Positions 33,348 through 41,107 of a DNA stretch of 46,796 bases are shown in pieces. The notes beneath the pieces were generated by a model that saw only the letters and a list, made by a program, of their open reading frames with translations, ran no database searches and was not told the origin of the DNA. Position 1 is the first letter of the stretch. Each line of letters begins with the position of its first letter. This stretch comes from Candidatus Gastranaerophilales bacterium (lineage in GTDB: Bacteria; Cyanobacteriota; Vampirovibrionia; Gastranaerophilales; Gastranaerophilaceae), in assembly GCA_944325095.1 (NCBI GenBank), contig CALUYV010000005.1, positions 1 through 46,796 of the forward strand, written 5' to 3'. Position numbers and translations under genes: made by a program.

Positions 33348-34178
33348 TTACATATCAAGTGCTATATCAAGTGTCGGAGCCTTTGCAACAATTGCACTTG
33401 ATGAAATTATATCAACCCCGCATTCTGCTATTAATTTTACAGTATTTAAGTTTACATTACCGCTTGCTTCAACAACTGCTTTATGGTCTATTAATTTTAC
33501 CGCTTCCTTCATGGTGTTTAAATCCATATTATCAAGCATAATTATATCAACCCCGAGCGGCAGGGCCTCTTTCACCTGTTCGAGCGTATCGCACTCAAGT
33601 TCTATTTTATGCGCATGAGAAAGGTTTTCTCTTACCTTTTTTACGGCATTTGTAACAGAACCGGCTACCTTTATATGATTATCTTTAATCATTGCACAAT
33701 CAGAAAGATTAAACCTGTGCAGTGCGCCTCCGCCAATTTTTACGGAATATTTTTCAAATGCTCTAAATCCCGGAGTAGTTTTTCTTGTATCAACAATTTT
33801 GCATGGCAAATTCCCGATTGCTTTCTGGTATTTATTTGTTTCTGTTGCAATTCCGCTCATTCTCTGTATATAATTCAATGCAACTCTTTCCCCGAGCAGC
33901 AAATATTTCCCAGGGCCTTTAATTTTTGCTAAAATATCACCCTTTTTTATCGCATCACCATCTTTTACTTCAAAATCAATACAGATTTTATCTGATAGGA
34001 TTTTAAAAACCGTTTTAAAAACTTCCAGACCGCAAATTATACCATCACACCTTGCAGCAAGAAATGCCTCGAATATTTCATCTTCGCCGACTATACTTTC
34101 TGTTGTAACATCCCCGAATCCGATATCCTCCATCAAAGCCGCTTTGACATGATCTTCTACAAAAAATTTACTTAGCAA
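33348..34178 (-). CDS. nadC: Nicotinate-nucleotide pyrophosphorylase (carboxylating)
   Basis: Converts quinolinate and PRPP to nicotinate mononucleotide in de novo NAD synthesis. The 276 residues show EDIGFGDVTTESI, ERVALNYIQRMSGIAT, KIVDTRKTTPGFRAFEKYSVKIGGGALHR with catalytic Arg/Lys/His, and IELECDTLEQVKEAL. Translation seems to start at TTG (34178), overlapping the 3' end of nadB by 11 bases, with GGAG nine bases upstream. The two genes are therefore one operon with coupled translation. Confidence 0.96.
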   Translation of the reverse strand: MLSKFFVEDHVKAALMEDIGFGDVTTESIVGEDEIFEAFLAARCDGIICGLEVFKTVFKILSDKICIDFEVKDGDAIKKGDILAKIKGPGKYLLLGERVALNYIQRMSGIATETNKYQKAIGNLPCKIVDTRKTTPGFRAFEKYSVKIGGGALHRFNLSDCAMIKDNHIKVAGSVTNAVKKVRENLSHAHKIELECDTLEQVKEALPLGVDIIMLDNMDLNTMKEAVKLIDHKAVVEASGNVNLNTVKLIAECGVDIISSSAIVAKAPTLDIALDM

Positions 34179-35775
34179 AACTTATTTCTCCTTTTTCCTT
34201 CTTAATTAAACTGTGTTCACAATTGACGGATTTATCCATATAATCCGTACGATAATGTGCTCCGCGTGATTCTTTTCTGTTTAATGCGGATTTTACAATT
34301 AAACCTGCTGTAGTCAGCATATTCCGAACTTCATATTCCTGAAGATTATAACATTTGTTTTCTCTGTTAACCTGTTTGATTAGTTTTTCAATCGTATTTG
34401 AAGCTGAAATCAAAGAATGTGCATCACGATATATCCCGACATTATTCCACATTGTATCTTTCAACTTTGCCTTAACACCGGCAGCATCAATTTCATCATA
34501 AAACATCGGGCAATCGTATTTTTCAATCAAATCATTATCAAATACCGGACTTTGAGCAAATATATCAGAAGTTTTTAAATAATTCGCAAGTGTATATGCA
34601 AAAACAACACATTCAAGCAATGAATTGCTGGCAAGACGATTTGCCCCGTGCAAACCTGAAGATGAAACCTCGCCAATCGCAAACAAACCTTTAATTGAAG
34701 TTTCAGAATTCAAATCGGTTTTCACTCCGCCCATGAAATAATGTGCGGCAGGAGATACCGGAATAAAATCTTTGGTAATATCAATCCCGCATTTCAAACA
34801 TCTTGCGGCAATTGTCGGAAATCTGTCCAGCAGTTTTTCCTTCCCGATAATCGCGGCATTTAAATACATATTTGGAGAAGAGGTTTTTTCCATTTCTTCA
34901 TATATTGAACGGGCAACAATATCTCTTGGTGCAAGTTCTTTTCTTCTATCGTATTTTGCCATGAATTCCGCACCGGATTTGTCGCAAAGTTTCGCACCTT
35001 CACCTCTCACCGCTTCACTAATCAAAAACCTGTTTTCCTGAGAACTGTCCGCTAATGCCGTCGGATGAAACTGCACAAACTCCATATCTCTCATTTGAGC
35101 ACCCGCTCTTATACAGAGCGCAAACCCGTCCCCCGTTGCAACAGAAGGGTTTGTTGTATATTTATATATTTGTCCTAAACCGCCTGTTGCCATTATTACA
35201 ACAGGAGATTTTACGGCAGTATATTCACCGGTTTGTGAATTATAAACCATAACTCCGCTGCATCTGCCGTCAACAACAGATAAATCAACAACCATGGAAT
35301 CTTCCCAGATCGTAATATTTTTATTATTTTCAACAGCATTGCATAATGCAATTGTCATTTCTCTGCCGGTTGCATCCCCGCCGGAATGCAAAATTCTATT
35401 TACGCTATGGGCAGCCTCACGGGTTAGTGTAAAATTTCCTTTTTTATCAGTATCAAACCGGACTCCAAAATTCAATAAATCATGGACAACTTTATCCGAA
35501 TTTTCGCTTACAAATTGAGCAGTAGTCAATTCGCTCAACCCCGCGCCGGCCTTCAAGGTGTCTGATACATGAGAAGCCACAGAATCGAGTTTGTTGCTCT
35601 TTAAAACCGCAACCATTCCGCCCTGAGCATAATAGGAATTGCTGTCCCTGAGTTTTGCTTTTGTAACCAGCAAAAGACCGTCAGGCAAATCTAATTGCTG
35701 CTCGAGTTTCAATGCCGCATACAAACCTGCCGCACCGCTGCCGACTATTACTGCTGAAAATTTAGAGTTGTTCAT
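34168..35775 (-). CDS. nadB: L-aspartate oxidase
   Basis: FAD enzyme making iminoaspartate for NAD synthesis, about 535 residues. The N-terminal FAD-binding motif is AVIVGSGAAGLYAAL. SYYAQGGMVAVL, REAAHSVNRILHSGGDATGREM and FHPTAL are family blocks. ANRLASNSLLECVVFA closes the FAD domain, and a helical C-terminal domain follows. The second ATG (35775) is preferred because AGGATA is nine bases upstream; the first ATG (35781) is only three bases from it. Quinolinate synthase (nadA) is absent from the window. Confidence 0.95.
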   Translation of the reverse strand: MNNSKFSAVIVGSGAAGLYAALKLEQQLDLPDGLLLVTKAKLRDSNSYYAQGGMVAVLKSNKLDSVASHVSDTLKAGAGLSELTTAQFVSENSDKVVHDLLNFGVRFDTDKKGNFTLTREAAHSVNRILHSGGDATGREMTIALCNAVENNKNITIWEDSMVVDLSVVDGRCSGVMVYNSQTGEYTAVKSPVVIMATGGLGQIYKYTTNPSVATGDGFALCIRAGAQMRDMEFVQFHPTALADSSQENRFLISEAVRGEGAKLCDKSGAEFMAKYDRRKELAPRDIVARSIYEEMEKTSSPNMYLNAAIIGKEKLLDRFPTIAARCLKCGIDITKDFIPVSPAAHYFMGGVKTDLNSETSIKGLFAIGEVSSSGLHGANRLASNSLLECVVFAYTLANYLKTSDIFAQSPVFDNDLIEKYDCPMFYDEIDAAGVKAKLKDTMWNNVGIYRDAHSLISASNTIEKLIKQVNRENKCYNLQEYEVRNMLTTAGLIVKSALNRKESRGAHYRTDYMDKSVNCEHSLIKKEKGEISFAK

Positions 35776-36076
35776 ACACATTTATCCTATCTTACTAATT
35801 TTATAACAAAAAGATTATTTAGAATACTCAAATGAATTAATTTTTTATTAATTGCCGGACTGAAAAACTAAACTATTTACCGCCCCATCTCTTGACTCTC
35901 TCTCCGACGAGAGAAAAAAACAAAAGCCCTTTGATATTAATAAACATATTCCGTTCTGTCCAATTATGAGATTCTGAAACAACTCTGCATACAGGCTCAC
36001 GCGTCCTTACTTCGCTGCGGCGGTTCGCTTTGTAAAGTTCAGAGTGACAAGACTTTATAATCCGTCAAACTATGCG

Positions 36077-36098
36077 ACTCCGGCTCGGAGGCCGGAGT
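36077..36098. repeat. Inverted repeat with CCGGAGTGAC/GTCACTCCGG arms
   Basis: ACTCCGGC (36077-36084) pairs with GCCGGAGT (36091-36098). The overlapping CCGGAGTGAC (36093-36102) is also the exact inverse of GTCACTCCGG at 36119-36128, the left end of the interspersed repeat. Nested pairing of this kind resembles REP- or MITE-like ends. Confidence 0.65.
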
Positions 36099-36118
36099 GA
36101 CAAAAAAGAAAGAAAAGC

Positions 36119-36224
36119 GTCACTCCGGTTGGATTTTCGGTAGGGCGATGAGTGAGCGAATGTGAACCAAGCCCGTAAGGTGGAGGGAAACGATGAGTTT
36201 TCCGACCGCCCGAATAATCCAAAT
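36119..36224. repeat. Interspersed intergenic repeat, copy A
   Basis: Starts GTCACTCCGGTTGGA and ends CCGAATAATCCAAAT. It is almost identical to copy B at 46691-46786. Copy A has ten extra bases after GTTGGA and differs at four other positions. Internal features are the direct repeat CGATGAGT, the segment AAGCCCGTAAGGTGGAGGG and complementary edges (GGGCG with CGCCC). No protein-coding signal is seen. Confidence 0.85.
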
Positions 36225-36298
36225 TCGACACGGAGTCCCCTGCAAGTCTGGAAGATGTTAAAATTTATTCAGTCCCTCACAGGACATATTTCAGTATG

Positions 36299-36324
36299 CA
36301 AGTCTATCTGCAGGCTTGTTTTTT
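36299..36324 (+). terminator. Orphan terminator-like hairpin
   Basis: CAAGTCT and AGGCTTG form a 7-bp stem (one G-T pair) around a six-base loop and are followed by six T residues. No plus-strand gene ends nearby, so it may end a small RNA transcribed from the repeat region, or be incidental. Confidence 0.45.
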
Positions 36325-36436
36325 ATTACAATTAAACTTTCACCGTCAAAAATTTTTTTATTCTTGTTAAACTTCAAAAAAGAAATAAAAAGACAGAATA
36401 AAAAATAATATACTTCCGGCATATTCTCAAAAACAA

Positions 36437-36465
36437 TTCAAACCTCGAAATCCTCCTCATATAAT
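36437..36465 (+). promoter_or_regulatory. Promoter of response regulator gene
   Basis: TTCAAA (36437-36442), a 17-base spacer and TATAAT (36460-36465). AAGGAGTG lies before the ATG at 36494. Confidence 0.6.
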
Positions 36466-36493
36466 ATATGAAACATCAAGGAGTGATTTAATT

Positions 36494-37162
36494 ATGATAA
36501 ATTCCAATATAAAACTAATGTTGGTTGAAGACCACAAACTCATGCGTGTCGGTTTAAAATCCCTGTTTGAAGAACAGGAAGGACTTGAAGTTACATCAGA
36601 AGCAAACAACGGTCACGATGCGGTCGAAAAATTTAAAACAACTCATCCGGATGTAACATTGATGGATATCGGTCTGCCTGATATTTCAGGGATAGAAGCA
36701 ACAAAAAAAATTCTTGAACTCAATACAAACGCAAAAGTTATAATACTAACCTCGCATCTTAGCGAAAATGAAGTTTTGGGGGCATTGCAGTCAGGTGCCT
36801 GCGCTTATGTTATGAAAGATATTAATACTGATATTTTAAAGATGATAATTCAAACAATAAAAGAAGGTGCAATGTGGATAGACCCGCTTGCGGTTCCTAT
36901 TTTGAGAGATAAAAATTGCGGACTGGTTCCTCAAAGACAAATGTCGCGTGCAATGTTCAGAGAAAAACACTCCAATCTCACACAGAGAGAATACGAAGTT
37001 TTAAAACTTGTTGTTGAAGGAAAATCAAACAACGAAATTGCAGAAGCATTAACAATATCTTCGCATACTGCTAAAGCACATGTATGCAATATTATACAAA
37101 AACTGGTGGTGGATGACAGAACACAGGCGGCTGTCAAAGCACTGAAAGAAGGACTTGTTTAA
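36494..37162 (+). CDS. NarL/FixJ-type response regulator
   Basis: 222-residue two-component regulator. Receiver domain residues 1-125 hold the acidic pair Glu11/Asp12 (LVEDHKLMRVG), phosphoacceptor Asp58 in TLMDIGLPDISG, the Thr/Ser in ILTSHLSENE and Lys in YVMKD. The LuxR-type HTH is near 155-215 (LTQREYEVLKLVVEGKSNNEIAEAL, then SSHTAKAHVCNIIQKL). No histidine kinase is encoded in the window, so the partner is elsewhere. The gene is convergent with the RWYD-repeat gene at 37167, leaving only four bases between the stops. Confidence 0.95.
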   Translation: MINSNIKLMLVEDHKLMRVGLKSLFEEQEGLEVTSEANNGHDAVEKFKTTHPDVTLMDIGLPDISGIEATKKILELNTNAKVIILTSHLSENEVLGALQSGACAYVMKDINTDILKMIIQTIKEGAMWIDPLAVPILRDKNCGLVPQRQMSRAMFREKHSNLTQREYEVLKLVVEGKSNNEIAEALTISSHTAKAHVCNIIQKLVVDDRTQAAVKALKEGLV

Positions 37163-37166
37163 AGAT

Positions 37167-37472
37167 TTACATCGGCTGTTCTTCTTTAAACATTTTGAGC
37201 ATTTTGTTGGAAATACTTATCTGTATTTCCTTATCCGCATCTTTTAAATACTCAATTGCCATAAATAAAAATCTGTTTTTATCATACCAGCGGTTCATGT
37301 TGTAATTCCCGATACGCTCAAGATATATTTTTTCGTTTGGCTTATATCCCGCTAAACGCAGTTCATTCAGCATAATTTTTGCATATCTTGTTCTGTCAAT
37401 TTCTTTTAGCATTTCCAGTTTACTGATTACCATACTCACTTCAGGCGATAATTCATACCAGCGATTTCCCAT
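37167..37472 (-). CDS. Two-module RWYD-repeat small protein (copy B)
   Basis: 101-residue paralogue of the protein at 16483. Module 1 begins GNRWYELSPEVSMVISKLE at the N-terminus and module 2 begins MNRWYDKNRFLFMAIEYLK near residue 58. The Arg-Trp-Tyr-Asp/Glu signature and following helices are kept while the rest has diverged. The ATG at 37472 has GGAG six bases upstream; an in-frame ATG two codons earlier is less well spaced. It has its own unit between nusA and a response regulator. Function unknown. Confidence 0.8.
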   Translation of the reverse strand: MGNRWYELSPEVSMVISKLEMLKEIDRTRYAKIMLNELRLAGYKPNEKIYLERIGNYNMNRWYDKNRFLFMAIEYLKDADKEIQISISNKMLKMFKEEQPM

Positions 37473-37554
37473 ATTCACTCCATTTATTTTTAATTCGTAC
37501 TATGTTTAAGATATTATATTTTCAGGAATTTGACAACATTATAAAATTTGTAAA

Positions 37555-37587
37555 TAAAAAAGACCTGCATACATGCCGGTCTTTTTT
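37555..37587. terminator. Terminator after nusA
   Basis: AAAAAAGACC and GGTCTTTTTT arms with inner GCAT/ATGC form a stem, with T runs on both strands. It lies 26 bases after the nusA stop and ends the rimP-nusA unit. Confidence 0.85.
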
Positions 37588-37613
37588 ATTGTTATTTTCT
37601 TTTTATAAAAGAA

Positions 37614-38855
37614 TTATTCTTCTTCAACCTGTTCTTGAGATACTTCTTCAATATCGCTTTCATCAAGAGCCTGTTGATTCATTTCTTCTTCAATTTCTTC
37701 CTGCAACTCTTCCGAATTCATAACATCATCTTCTTCCGGACTTTCAGGTTCTTCAGAATATTCGTAATTATTTATATTTTGAGTTTCTGCCTGTTCCATC
37801 TGGGAAGCTGATTTGATGTCAATTTTCCAGTTGGTCAATTTGTGGGCAAGTCTTACATTTTGTCCTTCTCTGCCGATAGCCAGACTCAATTGATCATCCG
37901 GAACCACAACAAGTGCTTCGTGTGCGTATTCATCATCTGCCATAATATCAACTGATATAACTCTTGCAGGTGATAACGCATTAACAATATATTCAACCGG
38001 ATCCTGCGAATATCTTACAATATCAATTTTTTCATTTTTTAATTCGCTGACAATTGTTTGAATTCTGCTTCCGCGCGGCCCGATGCAGGCACCGACAGAA
38101 TCAACTTCCGGATCATTAGACCATACAGCGATTTTTGTTCTGTATCCTGCTTCACGAGAAATTGATTTAATTTCAACAATACCGTCTTCAATTTCAGGAA
38201 CTTCAAGTTCAAACAATTCTCTGACGATTTCTGCATGCGCATGAGAAACAATAACCTGAGGAAGTCTTGTTGTTTCTTTTACATTCAGAACAAAAACTCT
38301 TATTCTGTTGCCCGGTTTATAGTATTCACCAGGAATCTGCTCTTTTCTCGGCATAATTGCATCAATCTTGCCGATATTTACAATAACATTTCTTCTGTCA
38401 TCTATCTTTTGAATAATACCGGTAATAAGAGTACCTTTTTTCTCCATAAATTCATTCAAAACAAGATTTCTTTCCGCTTCACGAATTCTTTGTGTAAGAA
38501 CCTGATTTGCAGCTTGAGCAGCAATTCGTCCGAATTGTTCAGGAGTCACTTCAAGTTTAACTTCATCACCGAGTTCAACAGATTCATCAATTTCTTTGGC
38601 TTCGGCAAGAGAAATCTCATTATCAGGATCTTCTACGGAATTTACAACTGTTTTTCCTTTAAATATTCCGATTTCACCTGATTGTTCATCCAAAAAAGCT
38701 TCAATATTTTCAATTTCTTTAACACGCATATGTTTTTTATATGCCGCAACCATTGCGTCGCACAGTGACGAAATTACAACTTCTTTTGATATACCTTTTT
38801 CTCTTTCAAGTTCTTCAAATACTTCGTTTAAACTGCCTGCTCCTATTTTAATCAT
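37614..38855 (-). CDS. nusA: Transcription termination/antitermination factor NusA
   Basis: RNA polymerase-associated factor of 413 residues. The N-terminal RNAP-binding domain ends near 130 and the S1 domain is at about 135-200 (GTLITGIIQKIDDRRNVIVNIG). Two KH domains follow, with VDSVGACIGPRGSRIQTIVSEL and LSLAIGREGQNVRLA. Instead of acidic repeat domains, the C-terminus is a 60-residue Glu-rich tail (EELQEEIEEEMNQQALDESD). AAGGAAG precedes the ATG. It follows rimP, the usual order, and shares its promoter. Confidence 0.97.
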   Translation of the reverse strand: MIKIGAGSLNEVFEELEREKGISKEVVISSLCDAMVAAYKKHMRVKEIENIEAFLDEQSGEIGIFKGKTVVNSVEDPDNEISLAEAKEIDESVELGDEVKLEVTPEQFGRIAAQAANQVLTQRIREAERNLVLNEFMEKKGTLITGIIQKIDDRRNVIVNIGKIDAIMPRKEQIPGEYYKPGNRIRVFVLNVKETTRLPQVIVSHAHAEIVRELFELEVPEIEDGIVEIKSISREAGYRTKIAVWSNDPEVDSVGACIGPRGSRIQTIVSELKNEKIDIVRYSQDPVEYIVNALSPARVISVDIMADDEYAHEALVVVPDDQLSLAIGREGQNVRLAHKLTNWKIDIKSASQMEQAETQNINNYEYSEEPESPEEDDVMNSEELQEEIEEEMNQQALDESDIEEVSQEQVEEE

Positions 38856-38901
38856 TTTTATCTTCCTTTCGTATTTATATTGTTTTAAAATTTCGTTTTA
38901 A

Positions 38902-39384
38902 TTAATCAATGTATAACTTTGCGGATTGAATATTGGATTTAGGGATTTGAAGTTCCGAACCGTCCTCAAATCTCAAAAAAGACAACCCCTCGTTTACATC
39001 ATAATCAAGAATTTCCCCTTTAAAAATTTTCTCTGTTTCCCCCGGCAGCGGCTCTTTTAATTTGACACTTATCCTTCTGCCTTTGAAAATTATAAATTCT
39101 TTTTCGGATTTAAACTTTCTTTCCAGTCCGGGAGATGAAACTTCAAGATAATATTTTACCGGCACCAGTTCATCCAAAAAAGATTCCAGACTTCTTGTAA
39201 CATTTTCGCAATCATCCAGAGTAACATTGCGTTCTTTTGAATATAAAAATATTCTCAAAAACCACCGGTGATTTTCTTTGGAAAAATCAATTTCAACAGG
39301 AATCAAATTAAATCGCATTGCCGTATTCTCTATTACCGGCGTAATTGCATTTAATACTTCCTGTCTGTTTACTTCCTGTTTCAT
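38902..39384 (-). CDS. rimP: Ribosome maturation factor RimP
   Basis: 160-residue factor needed for 30S subunit maturation. The family blocks are LEVSSPGLERKFKSEKEF and a C-terminal SH3-like domain (GEILDYDVNEGLSFLRFEDG). The start at 39384 is supported by GGAAGGG upstream; the frame extends to 39576, but that part crosses the leader hairpin and promoter and is not RimP-like. First gene of the rimP-nusA unit. Confidence 0.94.
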   Translation of the reverse strand: MKQEVNRQEVLNAITPVIENTAMRFNLIPVEIDFSKENHRWFLRIFLYSKERNVTLDDCENVTRSLESFLDELVPVKYYLEVSSPGLERKFKSEKEFIIFKGRRISVKLKEPLPGETEKIFKGEILDYDVNEGLSFLRFEDGSELQIPKSNIQSAKLYID

Positions 39385-39407
39385 CAATGTACCCTTCCTA
39401 TTAGCCG

Positions 39408-39437
39408 AAAAAAGAACGGGGTGTCCGTTCTTTTTTT
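39408..39437 (-). terminator. Leader terminator (attenuator) of rimP-nusA
   Basis: On the minus strand AAAAAAGAACGG and CCGTTCTTTTTT form a 12-bp stem around ACAC, ending in a T run. It lies between the promoter (39461-39489) and the rimP start, so most transcripts could stop before rimP. Confidence 0.8.
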
Positions 39438-39460
39438 CTGCAATACTGCTTTTCGATAAT

Positions 39461-39489
39461 ATTTTAATATATAAAGAAAAGATTGTAAA
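39461..39489 (-). promoter_or_regulatory. Promoter of rimP-nusA
   Basis: On the minus strand TTTACA (39484-39489), a 17-base spacer and TAAAAT (39461-39466). The predicted start is near 39454, giving a leader of about 70 bases containing a terminator hairpin. Confidence 0.7.
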
Positions 39490-39584
39490 GTGTTTGTTAT
39501 AAATAAGTAACAATCTTGAAACAGAATAGAATTTTATATAAAAAATACGGCAAAAGTCCCGTATAATATCAATCATTTTACTTA

Positions 39585-39613
39585 TAGACTTTATCGGTTA
39601 AAAACTATATAAT
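39585..39613 (+). promoter_or_regulatory. Promoter of the DppD-like gene, near-leaderless
   Basis: TAGACT (39585-39590), a 17-base spacer and TATAAT (39608-39613). The ATG is at 39623, so the predicted leader is about three bases and no ribosome-binding site is present. Confidence 0.6.
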
Positions 39614-39622
39614 TTTCTCGTC

Positions 39623-40600
39623 ATGGCACTATTAGAGGTTAAAAATTTAAATTTAGGGTTTCAGTCCGAAAATAAATTTTTTCAGGCACTTTATGATATT
39701 TCATTCACAATAGAGCAGGGGAAAATGCTTGCACTGGTCGGAGAATCAGGCTGCGGGAAAACAATGAGCGCAACAAGCATTATGCAATTAATTCCCAAAA
39801 CCGCACGAATTACATCCGGTGAAATCTTTTTTAACGGAGAAAATCTGCTGGCAAAAAACCAACAAGAAATGCAAAAAATCAGAGGAGCAAAAATTGCACT
39901 GATTCCGCAGGATCCGATGACATCCTTAAATCCGCTCTATACAATAGGAAACCAGCTTCTGGAAATAATAAAAATTCATCAGAATATATCGGGAGAAGCG
40001 GCAGAAAAAAAAGCAATTGAAGCACTTGAAATGGTACAAATTCCGAATGCAAAATCAAGATTAAAAAATTACCCGCACGAATTTTCAGGCGGAATGAAAC
40101 AAAGAGCAATTATAGCAATGGCACTTGCATGCAATGCTGAATTGCTTATCGCAGATGAACCTACAACAGCACTTGATGTTACTATTCAGGCACAAATTAT
40201 GACCCTGCTGAACGATATTAAAAATAACCAGAATACCGCTATTTTACTCATAACCCACGACCTTGCACTTGTAAAAGAAAATGCCGATACAATTGCGGTT
40301 ATGTATGCCGGACGGATTGTTGAACAGGCACCTTCGGAAGAGTTTTTTAAAAATCCGGTGCATCCGTATTCTAAAGCTCTGCTGAATTCTCTGCCTTCAA
40401 ATAAAAGCACTAAACTTTCAACAATAAAAGGACAGCCGCCTGCCATAACACAAAAATTAGACGGATGTAAATTCCACCCGAGATGTGAATATTGTATGAA
40501 TATATGCCGGAATACAGTTCCTCAATTAAAAAATATCAATGAGAGCCACAAAACTGCCTGCCACCTTTTAGAACAAGGCTTTTACGGCAAGAACAATTAA
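39623..40600 (+). CDS. Peptide ABC transporter ATP-binding protein (DppD/OppD type)
   Basis: 325-residue ATPase subunit of an oligopeptide/dipeptide importer, cytoplasmic face of the membrane. Walker A GESGCGKTMSA near residue 40, Q-loop PQDPMTSLNPLY, signature FSGGMKQRAIIAMALA and Walker B LLIADEPTTALDVT are all present. The C-terminal oligopeptide-transporter extension has PPAITQKLDGCKFHPRCEYC, which in this group can hold an iron-sulfur cluster. No permease, binding protein or DppF is encoded in the window, so it is an orphan here. The last 33 bases overlap the convergent mntP gene. Confidence 0.93.
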   Translation: MALLEVKNLNLGFQSENKFFQALYDISFTIEQGKMLALVGESGCGKTMSATSIMQLIPKTARITSGEIFFNGENLLAKNQQEMQKIRGAKIALIPQDPMTSLNPLYTIGNQLLEIIKIHQNISGEAAEKKAIEALEMVQIPNAKSRLKNYPHEFSGGMKQRAIIAMALACNAELLIADEPTTALDVTIQAQIMTLLNDIKNNQNTAILLITHDLALVKENADTIAVMYAGRIVEQAPSEEFFKNPVHPYSKALLNSLPSNKSTKLSTIKGQPPAITQKLDGCKFHPRCEYCMNICRNTVPQLKNINESHKTACHLLEQGFYGKNN

Positions 40601-41107
40601 AATTATTCCGCCGATTATTGCAAGATACCGTGATTTTGAACATTTAATATAACTGCCGGCAAAAAATCCGATTATTGCCATTAAAAAAGACATTCCGCCG
40701 ATTATTGCACTTGATAAAAACAAATTTGTATGCGTAAGCATAATAGAAACACCCGAGGCCAGCGCATCTATACTGGTCGCTATTCCAAGTCCTATTAAAC
40801 ATTTAAATCCTAAGCATTGCATTTCTTCTTTTTTAACTTCAAATGCTTCAATAATAAATTTTATTCCGAGAATCAAAAAAATTCCGGCAACAATACCTTT
40901 GCTTACAGGGAACAACAGTTTATAAAATCCTGTAGTGCCGCCATAGCCGATAATCGGCATAAGACATTGGAATAACCCCATTATTACAGCCAGAGAAATG
41001 GAATTTTTTATTCTGTTCTGTCTTACTATCAGCCCCTGCGCAAAAGCAACAACAAGACAATCAATTCCCAAAGCAAATGCTAAAAAAATTATATCAACTA
41101 AACTCAA
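40568..41107 (-). CDS. mntP: Manganese efflux pump MntP
   Basis: Inner-membrane protein of 179 residues with six hydrophobic segments in two DUF204 repeats. The repeat motifs are FALGIDCLVVAFAQGL and GLGIATSIDALASGVSIM, with the membrane Asp residues expected for metal transport. Translation starts at TTG (41107), with GAGGTAG about six bases upstream, inside the last codons of the DUF4127 gene. The two genes overlap by 14 bases and are probably co-translated. At the 3' end it overlaps the convergent transporter gene. Confidence 0.9.
   Translation of the reverse strand: MSLVDIIFLAFALGIDCLVVAFAQGLIVRQNRIKNSISLAVIMGLFQCLMPIIGYGGTTGFYKLLFPVSKGIVAGIFLILGIKFIIEAFEVKKEEMQCLGFKCLIGLGIATSIDALASGVSIMLTHTNLFLSSAIIGGMSFLMAIIGFFAGSYIKCSKSRYLAIIGGIILIVLAVKALF

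Larger units (their letters stand above)
35782..36493. other. 712-base gene-free, repeat-rich gap
   Basis: No convincing gene lies here. From left to right the gap holds an AT-rich nadB upstream region, the hairpin TCTCTC..GAGAGA (35899-35914), and a GC-rich segment at about 35990-36060. Then come an inverted repeat (36077-36098), the interspersed repeat copy A (36119-36224), a terminator-like hairpin (36299-36324) and the response-regulator promoter. Its higher GC content and repeats set it apart from neighbouring AT-rich gaps. Confidence 0.7.

Noticed and set aside
36119..36224. CRISPR repeat
   Set aside because: There is no array of regularly spaced short repeats and no cas gene; the repeated unit is about 100 bases long and the two copies are 10 kb apart.
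39385..39576. N-terminal extension of RimP by 64 residues
   Set aside because: The extension covers a promoter and a terminator hairpin, has no RimP similarity, and a good ribosome-binding site precedes the internal ATG.
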